Program-made: the position numbers and the translations under genes
Shown here: piece after piece, positions 57,174 to 64,000 of the stretch
How positions within the stretch are numbered: position 1 is the first letter of the stretch
Layout: each line of letters starts with the position of its first letter
Assembly (NCBI GenBank): GCA_964411665.1
Contig: CAYPMR010000008.1
Location: 1 to 64,000, forward strand
Source: CALFCE01 sp964411665
GTDB taxonomy: Bacteria > Pseudomonadota > Gammaproteobacteria > Granulosicoccales > Granulosicoccaceae
Direction of reading: 5' to 3'
DNA: 64,000 nucleotides
The notes under the pieces: model-generated
Databases searched by the model: none
Told to the model about the DNA's origin: nothing
What the model saw: only the letters and a program-made list of their open reading frames with translations

Positions 57174-57935
57174 TTAAATCCAGCCACGAAGTTTGTAAAC
57201 TACCATGGCAATCAATTCATGGATGATATGAGTTGATTTACGCAAACCGGATATATAGGGCAATAGACTAACCGGAAAAACTGCTGGCGAATAAAGCGTA
57301 TCCGTACCGACATGGCAGACCTCATAGCCCCTCTTTTCAAATACCTTAGCCGCCCGAGGAATGTGCATGAACGACGTAACCAGCTGGATTTGTGGCTCAA
57401 GCTCAGGGGACAGTAGTGCTTCCATCGCTACAGCGCTTTTAGCAGTTGACTCACTGACCGATTCAATGACTATGCGCTCGGCCACTACTCCCTGATCACG
57501 TAATATGGACGCCATCATACGGGCAGGTTGCCGCTCATGGGAGACGCCTCCGGTAATATAAAATGTCGAACTATCACCTGCAATTTCGCGAGCACGCAAT
57601 ACACGCAACAACGAATCACGCGACAATACCTGATAAGGGTCGTCCGAGAGCACGTACTTATCTAGCCCCCCACTGAGCACAACCACAGGAACCGACGATG
57701 ACAAGGATTCGCAAGCGACCGGGTTGCTGCGCCAGTTCTCTATGCGCCAGACGATATGATTTGACAGTCCGGGAATAGCTAGCGACCAGAAAAGCCCAAA
57801 AACCAGCAGCATAGCCATAAAGACCGGCAGAGGTCTTGCCTTGTAGAATAACAACCAGAGCATCATGACGACGCACAGAGAAAACGCAATCAAACCAACG
57901 GGCTGTAAAATCCAATCAACCAGTAGATCTACCAT
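57174..57935 (-). CDS. YdcF/SanA (DUF218) family membrane protein
   Basis: 253 aa. Two N-terminal hydrophobic helices (about 10-30 and 35-55), then the DUF218 domain: VVVLSGGLDKY, YITGGVSHERQPARMMASIL, IVIESVSESTAKSAVAMEALL and QLVTSFMHIPRAAKVFEKRGYEV. Members such as ElyC/SanA affect envelope integrity and lipid carrier metabolism; the reaction is unclear. Located between two acetyltransferase genes. Confidence 0.85.
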   Translation of the reverse strand: MVDLLVDWILQPVGLIAFSLCVVMMLWLLFYKARPLPVFMAMLLVFGLFWSLAIPGLSNHIVWRIENWRSNPVACESLSSSVPVVVLSGGLDKYVLSDDPYQVLSRDSLLRVLRAREIAGDSSTFYITGGVSHERQPARMMASILRDQGVVAERIVIESVSESTAKSAVAMEALLSPELEPQIQLVTSFMHIPRAAKVFEKRGYEVCHVGTDTLYSPAVFPVSLLPYISGLRKSTHIIHELIAMVVYKLRGWI

Positions 57936-58065
57936 TGTATGCAGCCTTTAATTGAATGTCGGAACAAACAAATAACATCCCGACAGGCTTTGTTGCCAGA
58001 GGGAAGGATGGTTGTAAAAAAGTTAAATGGCTGCATGCTCGATTTTGATATTCTGCTCAGCTATC

Positions 58066-58095
58066 TGACACACTGACACACTGACACACTGACAT
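58066..58095. repeat. 3.75 copies of the octamer TGACACAC
   Basis: Three perfect TGACACAC units (58066-58089) and a partial fourth end 6 bases before the GTG start of the next gene, filling the place where its ribosome binding site should be. Confidence 0.85.
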
Positions 58096-58101
58096 TAACC
58101 A

Positions 58102-59259
58102 GTGGACATACATATTGTAACAACGGCAGCCGACTTTGATGCTTTACAGCAAAGCTGGGAGTCACTGACGGAAGAAAATTCACGGTACGGGATATTCAAT
58201 TCCTATCTGTGTAATCGCCTCTGGTGGGCACACCACCAGTATCTGGGAACTCTGAGCATATTTGTTGCCAGAGATGCAGGTCAAGTCGTAGGCATCGCGC
58301 CATTGTACCGTCTGCAAACCCGTCGTTTGCGCAAAATTCAGCTTGATACCTTAAGTTTCCTCGGCAGAGGGGCCAGCACCACACCTGATGACCTTGATCT
58401 TATCGTCGCTGAGGATAACGCTGAGGCCGTTACCCGCAAACTGCTACAGCACATATTATCTGACAGTTCACTGCAGCGATTGCATTTACGCGATCTACCA
58501 TCAACCAGCCATACGAAAACTGTACTGCAGAAAATAGCTAAAGGTGAGAGCGACCTTACGATAAGTACACCACACACCATACAAATCAGCGATCCAGTAT
58601 CCCGCGCTTCACAAACACTCCCTGCTGCCTGGCCAGAATACCTATCCGGCCAATCAAGAAACTTCAGAAAGCAGGTAAAGCGCCGTAACAACCGACTTGC
58701 ACGCAGTGGTGAGGCACGTTTTCGACGTTGTCGCGATTCGAATGAAATCGAGACTGCAGCGCAGGCACTGATCAAACTGCATCATGCGCGGTGGGAAACA
58801 AAGTCGGGTGCACCCAAGCAGGATAAACTGACCTCATCCTCGAAGGCTACGGAACAGACATCAGAATCAGAGTCGTTCAGGGAACCTGCCTACATCGCGT
58901 TCCATACGGAATTTATGCAACAGCTTGGCGCCAGAGATAAGCTCTGGCTGATGACCTTCGAACTTGATGGCGAGATTGTCGGTGTCGAGTATGCGTTCGA
59001 ATACAACAAGCGTCTTTCGCTGTTCCAGACTGGATTTGACCCAACGCAGGCTCATTTGGCACCGGGGCATTTGATGATGTCACGATTAATCGAAATGGCT
59101 ATCGAGGCAGGTATTCAAGAGATTGATTTGCTGAAAGGCGATTATGAATACAAAGACAGCTATGCGAGCGAAATACGACTGACCGTCGATGTGGATGTGG
59201 TTCAGGGGTTACTCGTTAGTACCCTGTTCAAAATCATTGATAAAATCCAGCGTAGATGA
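58102..59259 (+). CDS. GNAT-fold acetyltransferase, CelD/BcsL-like
   Basis: 385 aa. The N-terminal region has GTLSIFVARDAGQVVGIAPLY and the middle has SGQSRNFRKQVKRRNNRLA. The C-terminal GNAT domain has DKLWLMTFELDGEIVGVEYAFEY, FDPTQAHLAPGHLMMSRLIE and EIDLLKGDYEYKDSYA, which marks the CelD/BcsL acetyltransferase_6 family found with exopolysaccharide genes. The start is GTG with an octamer repeat upstream and no usual Shine-Dalgarno. The last 51 bases overlap the end of dinB on the opposite strand. Confidence 0.8.
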   Translation: MDIHIVTTAADFDALQQSWESLTEENSRYGIFNSYLCNRLWWAHHQYLGTLSIFVARDAGQVVGIAPLYRLQTRRLRKIQLDTLSFLGRGASTTPDDLDLIVAEDNAEAVTRKLLQHILSDSSLQRLHLRDLPSTSHTKTVLQKIAKGESDLTISTPHTIQISDPVSRASQTLPAAWPEYLSGQSRNFRKQVKRRNNRLARSGEARFRRCRDSNEIETAAQALIKLHHARWETKSGAPKQDKLTSSSKATEQTSESESFREPAYIAFHTEFMQQLGARDKLWLMTFELDGEIVGVEYAFEYNKRLSLFQTGFDPTQAHLAPGHLMMSRLIEMAIEAGIQEIDLLKGDYEYKDSYASEIRLTVDVDVVQGLLVSTLFKIIDKIQRR

Positions 59260-60444
59260 CTGTTGCACTAAAACATCCGATTGTTTCAATCGACTAGCTC
59301 GAAACAATGTTTCATCGCCAAATTTATCTTTAACCGCATCAATAGTGCGCTCCAGATCATCGACACGGGTGTCATCAGCAAATAGATCTGTCTGCACAGG
59401 ATCGCTGTCGTTCAAAATATCGAACACCGCCATTCCGACCAGACGATAGGTCTGTCGCGTTTTGAAACGATCCAGCAAACTAACAGCAGCATCGGTAAGC
59501 AGAGCGGTACTACTGGTTGGATGAGCAAGAACAGCCTGACGGGTTAGAAGCTCGAAACCGCTGGTCTTAAGCCTTACTCGCACACCTCGCGCTAGCAGAT
59601 TTTTCTGTCGCAGACGCTGACCAACGTGCTCGGCTGATTGTCGCAGATGTTCTGCCAACACATGATGTGCCGAGACATCTTCGCTTAAGGTACGTTCATG
59701 GCCCAGACTTCGGGCTCTATGCCTGCGCGACACACTACGTTTATCAAGGCCCGATGCCAGCGCATGGAAATGTTCACCTGAATTACCCAGCATACGTTGC
59801 AACCAATCAACATCACGGCGTTGAATATCGCCAATTGTATAGAGACCAAGCTGTTCCAATTTGGCAACAGTGTGCGGGCCAGCCCCCCATAGTTTGGAGA
59901 CCCGCATCGGTTCAAGCCAGTCAACAATCTCGTCTTCAGAGACCACCGTCAAACCATCCGGCTTATCGAAGGCACTGGCAACCTTGGCGACAAACTTGTT
60001 TGGTGCTACACCCACAGAAAGCGTCAATCCACGCGTTGCTTCAAAAACAGCGTCCTTTATCTTTTGTCCCATTTGCACAGGCTTGCCGAACAATCCGCTG
60101 GCACCTGACATATCTATAAATGCCTCATCCAGGGAAATAGCTTCAACAGCGGGGGAAAACTCATTAAACGCCTGCATCATCCAGCCCGACAGTTCCTTAT
60201 ATCGTTCAAAACGCGGCGGTACGATTTTGGCAAAGGGACAACGCTTTAAAGCCTCTACCATTGGCATTGCACTTCTTAGTCCGTACTCGCGCGCATGATA
60301 ATTTGCTGTTAGTACGACACCACGGTGATTCGGCGAACCAACAATCAACGGATAATCGGCAAGAGATGGATCATCCAGCTCTTCTACCGAGGCATAAAAG
60401 GCATCGAGATCCGCGTGTACGATTATCGTCGACCAGTCATTCAC
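59209..60444 (-). CDS. dinB: DNA polymerase IV
   Basis: 411 aa Y-family translesion polymerase. The catalytic motifs VHADLDAFYASVEE and ISLDEAFIDMSG are intact, with VGVAPNKFVAKVAS in the palm and the little-finger domain at the C-terminus. The C-terminus extends past the usual length (about 350 aa) and ends without an obvious clamp-binding QLxLF box, though TDLFADD at about residue 355 may act as one. GTG start overlapping the MFS stop (GTGA). Confidence 0.93.
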   Translation of the reverse strand: MNDWSTIIVHADLDAFYASVEELDDPSLADYPLIVGSPNHRGVVLTANYHAREYGLRSAMPMVEALKRCPFAKIVPPRFERYKELSGWMMQAFNEFSPAVEAISLDEAFIDMSGASGLFGKPVQMGQKIKDAVFEATRGLTLSVGVAPNKFVAKVASAFDKPDGLTVVSEDEIVDWLEPMRVSKLWGAGPHTVAKLEQLGLYTIGDIQRRDVDWLQRMLGNSGEHFHALASGLDKRSVSRRHRARSLGHERTLSEDVSAHHVLAEHLRQSAEHVGQRLRQKNLLARGVRVRLKTSGFELLTRQAVLAHPTSSTALLTDAAVSLLDRFKTRQTYRLVGMAVFDILNDSDPVQTDLFADDTRVDDLERTIDAVKDKFGDETLFRASRLKQSDVLVQQSSTLDFINDFEQGTNE

Positions 60445-61649
60445 GCGCTCGACTCACGTCGTACCCATACCAGCCAACCGATAGCCAGTAAGGTGAGGAG
60501 ATATAGGGGTATAACTGACATGTTGACAAACGCCCAGCCAAACAAATGATGCAGGGAACCTGCGCTTAATGCGGTGATAGTAACAAAACTGAATACGGCA
60601 AAATCGTTAACAGCCTGGGCGCGGTTTTTCTCGTTTGGGCGATAGGCTGTCGTTAACAGAGTTGTGCCACCGACAAACAGGAAATTCCAGCAAATACCCA
60701 AGGCCACCAAACCTGCCACAAAATGAATAAAGCTTTGGCCCGACAAATTAATAGTAACAGCAACAAAACCCATCACGACCCCGGACAACAATATCGCCAC
60801 GATACCAAAGCGGTCGATCAATTTGCCGGTAAAAAATGAGGGTAGAAACATCGCCACAACATGCCACTGTATGACTTGTGCAGTGTTACCCATACCATGC
60901 GCGTTGGCATGCATGGCAAGTGGCGTTGAGCTCATGACCAGATTCATACTGCCATAGCCAAACATCTCGCAAATGACCGCAATTATAAATACAGGTTGAA
61001 GAACGATCTGTAGCAACGGACGCGCGCGTTGTGAGCTATCCTGGCTGTCAGAAGAAGCTTCGGCTTTAGCTGTATTGACTGTATCAAGGTTAGCTGGCAA
61101 CTGTAATCGGGATATCACCGCCAGATTAATCAAGTAGACACAAATTAACACGACAAAAGCACCAGCAAACGGATAGGAGACAAACAAATCCTGACTATGA
61201 TTAGCGAGATTGGGCCCGACAAAGGCGGCCAGTACGCCACCGGCCATTACATAGGATATGGCTCTGTTTTTTCGATTCTCATCGACCGCTTCCACAGCTG
61301 CGAAGCGATAAAAGTTGGAAAACGCAGTAAAGGATCCAAACAGGAATGCCGCCACACAGAAGATCCAGAAAACCTTGTTTATCACCGCCCATAAAGCGAG
61401 CACAGCACCGACTATTCCGATGCAGGCAGCGAGCATGAACCCTGCCCGACGTCCGTACCTCGCCATACACAGGGAGGCAGGCACACTCCCACTCATGACG
61501 GCCAGAAATTGCAAGGCAATTGGCAAGGTGGCAAGCGTTTTATCGGGTGCGAGTTCAAACCCGATCAACGCTGACAACGTAATAAGCAATGACGCGCAGG
61601 TGAAGGCAGTGGCGGTACAGAAAGAAAGCAGGTAGATTGAGGTTGGCAT
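60441..61649 (-). CDS. MFS transporter
   Basis: 402 aa, 12 hydrophobic segments, motif-A-like CMARYGRRAGFML between helices 2 and 3. A short charged central loop is Ser/Asp/Gln-rich. Substrate unknown; resembles sugar- or drug-type permeases. Its stop overlaps the dinB start, so the two are co-translated. Confidence 0.85.
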   Translation of the reverse strand: MPTSIYLLSFCTATAFTCASLLITLSALIGFELAPDKTLATLPIALQFLAVMSGSVPASLCMARYGRRAGFMLAACIGIVGAVLALWAVINKVFWIFCVAAFLFGSFTAFSNFYRFAAVEAVDENRKNRAISYVMAGGVLAAFVGPNLANHSQDLFVSYPFAGAFVVLICVYLINLAVISRLQLPANLDTVNTAKAEASSDSQDSSQRARPLLQIVLQPVFIIAVICEMFGYGSMNLVMSSTPLAMHANAHGMGNTAQVIQWHVVAMFLPSFFTGKLIDRFGIVAILLSGVVMGFVAVTINLSGQSFIHFVAGLVALGICWNFLFVGGTTLLTTAYRPNEKNRAQAVNDFAVFSFVTITALSAGSLHHLFGWAFVNMSVIPLYLLTLLAIGWLVWVRRESSA

Positions 61650-61767
61650 AGGTAGGATTGCTGCGCGAATCAGGCTTCCAGCCTGCTTGTTTAAGACTCT
61701 GGCGCGATCCAGTATACATGTGACCGGCTAGACACACATCTGCCCCGATTCAACTAACAGATGATCC

Positions 61768-63036
61768 ATGAAAGACAATTATTTTTTCGACAATGCGGCA
61801 ACCAGCTTCCCAAAGCCTGAAAGTGTCTATCGTTTTATGGACACATTCGCTCGCGAATCAGCCGTCAATCCGGGTAGATCCGGCTACGCATTGTCGATCG
61901 AATCAGAACAAATGGTTCAGCAAACCCGACGCATGTTTGCCAGTTTTTTTAACGCCAGTGCAGATCCCAGTCGAGTCATTTTTACGCAAAACATCACTGA
62001 TTCAATAAACCTGGTTTTACAATCGTTGCTTGCAAACGGTGGCCATGTGATTGCCAGCGACGTAGAACATAATTCGGTGTTGCGGCCCATCGCGCATGCC
62101 AATCGTGATGGCGGCGCCCAGGTTTCCTATATCCACGTGGATAACGACGGTTACATCAACCTGAATAGCATGGCCGAATCGTTCAGATCAGATACGCGTG
62201 TTGTTATAGTCAATCATGGTTCAAACGTAACCGGTGCGGTACAGGACCTGCCAGCTATCTCGGCACTATGCAAATCTCACGGCGTGCCACTACTTCTGGA
62301 TACTGCACAAACAGCTGGTGTATTACCTATCGACCTGCAAACAACACCGGTTGATATGTTGGCATTTACGGGCCACAAAGGTTTGTTTGGTCCCACAGGC
62401 ATAGGTGGTTTAGTACTAGGGGCAAACGTCGAATTGTCTCCGCAGCGTGTCGGTGGCACTGGCGTCGACTCAGCAGACCCTTATCAACCCGAGTCCTATC
62501 CCGCTCGACTTGAAGCCGGCACATTGGCTATACATGCCATTTCAGGATTACATGCCGCACAGCAATGGTTTGCCAGTATCGGGCAAGAGGTGGAAACAAC
62601 GGATGTTACGAGTGAAGAACTGATAGATCCGATAGATGACAACAGCACATCCTCCGTATCTGCTGATCATCACCGACTATGTGCTCTGGCACAGTCACAT
62701 ATAGGAAAGCGCGAACTAACGCATATCGACAAGTTGATCAATGCCTTGCGAGATCACCCGCGAATACGTTTGTTCGGCCATACGCAATCCGGGTTACCAA
62801 GAGTTGCGACGCTCAGTCTTATAATGACCCATCTGTCATCGACTGAAGTGGGAGAGCGACTGGATGCCGATCACCATATCTGTGTTCGTACAGGTTTGCA
62901 TTGTGCACCGAAAATCCACCAACACCTGGACACGCTCGGGAGCGACGGCGCGGTAAGATTTTCACCCGGCTATTTCACCACTGATGATGATGTTGAACAT
63001 GCCATAAGTGCACTTCTGGCACTGGCCAACGAATAG
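61768..63036 (+). CDS. class V aminotransferase, cysteine desulfurase-like (SufS/Csd group)
   Basis: 422 aa. NAATSFPKPESVY at the start, the PLP-binding AFTGHKGLFGP and the conserved RTGLHCAPKIH loop with the catalytic Cys. An acidic insert of about 30 residues (ETTDVTSEELIDPIDDN) lies between the large domain and the C-terminal one. The family moves sulfur or lyses cysteine; this member is not next to suf or isc genes. It is 219 bases upstream of pqqA on the same strand. Confidence 0.82.
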   Translation: MKDNYFFDNAATSFPKPESVYRFMDTFARESAVNPGRSGYALSIESEQMVQQTRRMFASFFNASADPSRVIFTQNITDSINLVLQSLLANGGHVIASDVEHNSVLRPIAHANRDGGAQVSYIHVDNDGYINLNSMAESFRSDTRVVIVNHGSNVTGAVQDLPAISALCKSHGVPLLLDTAQTAGVLPIDLQTTPVDMLAFTGHKGLFGPTGIGGLVLGANVELSPQRVGGTGVDSADPYQPESYPARLEAGTLAIHAISGLHAAQQWFASIGQEVETTDVTSEELIDPIDDNSTSSVSADHHRLCALAQSHIGKRELTHIDKLINALRDHPRIRLFGHTQSGLPRVATLSLIMTHLSSTEVGERLDADHHICVRTGLHCAPKIHQHLDTLGSDGAVRFSPGYFTTDDDVEHAISALLALANE

Positions 63037-63162
63037 CTCTCATTCGAACACCAACCAAGCAGTGAGCACCAAATGACACTGTATTATTTTTCCGTTAGCT
63101 GGATAATGACGTAATATTCAGTATTTCACTACTACTTACTGATCTTTTACAGCCAAAACCAC

Positions 63163-63168
63163 TATAAT
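63163..63168 (+). promoter_or_regulatory. consensus -10 element of the pqqA promoter
   Basis: TATAAT at 63163-63168, about 90 bases before the pqqA ATG. A poor -35 candidate lies near 63140. It is the only perfect -10 hexamer in this spacer and would start a message at about 63175. Confidence 0.5.
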
Positions 63169-63179
63169 TTGATTTACCC

Positions 63180-63196
63180 GCGACAAAATCTGTCGC
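63180..63196 (+). promoter_or_regulatory. inverted repeat at the predicted pqqA transcription start
   Basis: GCGACA-AAATC-TGTCGC, a perfect 6-bp repeat with a 5-base centre, starts about 11 bases after the -10 element. It may be an operator or the first hairpin of the message. Confidence 0.5.
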
Positions 63197-63255
63197 ACAA
63201 TTGATGGTGCACAACAGAAACACACAAACACATCTATAAAATTTGGAGACAAATT

Positions 63256-63330
63256 ATGAAATGGGAAACTCCTACTGCTGTTGACGTGCGTTATGGTTTC
63301 GAAATAACCATGTATTTCGCAAACCGCTAA
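63256..63330 (+). CDS. pqqA: PQQ precursor peptide PqqA
   Basis: 24 aa, too short for ordinary gene finding. The peptide starts MKWETPTAVDVRYGFEIT and ends MYFANR. The Glu16 and Tyr20 that are cross-linked to make pyrroloquinoline quinone are present in the E-x-x-x-Y arrangement. A strong Shine-Dalgarno (GGAG, 9 bases before ATG) supports high translation. It is followed by pqqB after a long spacer. Confidence 0.96.
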   Translation: MKWETPTAVDVRYGFEITMYFANR

Positions 63331-63345
63331 TCTTTGAGAATTTGC

Positions 63346-63412
63346 GCAAGCGCGAGAAAAAGCGGCAAGCGCGAAGAAACGTAAGCGCGAAGAAACGCAA
63401 GCCTGAGAAAAA
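63346..63412 (+). repeat. 16-bp degenerate tandem repeat between pqqA and pqqB
   Basis: Units GCAAGCGCGAAGAAAC (63365-63380), GTAAGCGCGAAGAAAC (63381-63396) and a weaker one after it, with a partial unit before. The purine-rich array starts 16 bases after the pqqA stop, in the 365-base spacer before pqqB. The rest of the spacer holds nothing else I can name. Confidence 0.8.
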
Positions 63413-63695
63413 CCGCTACCAATCCAGCTATCAACCATGCTTTACTAACATGGCTATAGCTGGATATCCACTTTCCAGCCGCGCACCCACTCCTGGACTC
63501 AACATCTTCTATCCACCAGTCCCGGAGCCATCCGAATGCTGCTCGTTAGAACAGCAACAGCACTTCTCAATCGATAAATAGTCGTAATCGTTCGGTTATA
63601 CTTTCCGATAATGATCTATCGCACAGGCGTCCAGCCAGAGTGGCGATTATGTCACCCGATCAGTCTCGAATAGCAGCCAAGATGAGACCACCAGA

Positions 63696-64000
63696 ATGAA
63701 AATCAGAGTACTGGGTTCTGCTGCCGGTGGCGGTTTCCCGCAATGGAATTGCAACTGTCGCATGTGCAAGGGGCAACGCGATGGATCAATTGACGCACTT
63801 GCACGAACACAATCCTCGATAGCTGTATCCAGTGATGGCATCGACTGGGCATTGATAAATACGTCTCCCGATATTCTCGATCAACTCAAATCCAACCCGG
63901 ACTTACAACCAGCACGTAGCACTCGCGATACCGGCATTACCAGCATTGTGTTGATGGATGCGCAGATAGATCACACAACAGGCTTGTTGATGTTGCGCGA
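63696..64000 (+). CDS. pqqB: PqqB, partial (cut by window end)
   Basis: The first 101 residues of PqqB: KIRVLGSAAGGGFPQWNCNC and then RMCKG with the zinc-binding Cys cluster, SSIAVSSDG, and LMDAQIDHTTGLL. PqqB is a metallo-beta-lactamase-fold oxidoreductase of PQQ biosynthesis. The gene continues beyond base 64000. Start at ATG 63696. Confidence 0.96.
   Translation, partial: MKIRVLGSAAGGGFPQWNCNCRMCKGQRDGSIDALARTQSSIAVSSDGIDWALINTSPDILDQLKSNPDLQPARSTRDTGITSIVLMDAQIDHTTGLLMLR

Noticed and set aside
63342..63581. 79-aa Lys/Arg-rich frame between pqqA and pqqB
   Set aside because: TTG start without ribosome site; basic part is simply the translation of the 16-bp repeat, and the rest is Pro/Ser-rich with no family match. 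Kept only as a note in the spacer finding.

Overview
The window looks like chromosomal DNA of a free-living, probably marine, gammaproteobacterium. The GC content is moderate and the genes are densely packed. The markers pointing this way are a zwf-pgl-hexR/eda Entner-Doudoroff block, pyruvate kinase, DsbB, glcDEF, a CPXCG protein, a ribosome-modulation-factor-like protein and a PQQ operon. The lineage is inferred from gene content only. I see no rRNA, tRNA, CRISPR array, insertion sequence, phage or plasmid gene.

Layout. 0.1-4.4 kb: a beta-helix surface lipoprotein, a broken copy of an anti-sigma factor, then an ECF sigma/anti-sigma pair. 4.9-10.2 kb: a PLP aminotransferase, bifunctional NAD(P)HX repair enzyme, an old yellow enzyme with altered active-site residues, and a ureohydrolase. 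10.4-18.7 kb: a tight minus-strand run, read from high to low coordinates: Tat-type exported protein, fatty acid desaturase, RluA-type pseudouridine synthase with a long coiled-coil extension, MFS permease, small ORF, glutamine-dependent NAD synthetase, FAD-linked 2-hydroxyacid dehydrogenase. 18.8-27.8 kb: a complete branched-chain-amino-acid-type ABC importer, Mg-type HemB, and a sugar-acid pair (UxaA-family dehydratase plus FAH-family hydrolase). 28-31 kb: DUF3750 protein, LolA-like protein and outer-membrane barrel. 31.1-36.7 kb: two divergent surface polysaccharide proteins (DUF5060/TIM-barrel and GH10 xylanase lipoprotein) built with the same Ig-like repeat. 36.8-43.1 kb: TerC, CPXCG, GT14 glycosyltransferase, DsbB, RMF-like protein, YtoQ, and a tungsten-type aldehyde ferredoxin oxidoreductase. 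43.2-55.2 kb: central carbon metabolism, with glcDEF divergent from pyruvate kinase, a LysM-FecR protein, and zwf-pgl-hexR divergent from eda. 55.4-61.6 kb: a JmjC/cupin-like protein, two GNAT-fold acetyltransferases, YdcF, DinB and an MFS permease. 61.8-64 kb: a cysteine-desulfurase-like enzyme, then pqqA and the start of pqqB, cut by the window edge.

How it works together. Glycolate oxidase, the Entner-Doudoroff genes with HexR, and pyruvate kinase form a carbon-flux neighbourhood. A HexR-like palindrome sits upstream of pyruvate kinase. The xylanase/DUF5060 pair and the sugar-acid pair suggest use of plant or algal polysaccharide. PQQ points to periplasmic quinoprotein dehydrogenases encoded elsewhere.

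The most interesting observations are the multiply substituted old yellow enzyme active site, the amber-interrupted duplicate of the anti-sigma factor, the four-copy 28-bp array grown out of the 3' end of the aldehyde oxidoreductase gene, the promoter/inverted-repeat arrangement before pqqA, and the shared Ig modules of the xylanase locus. I found no clearly new multi-gene defence or mobile system.
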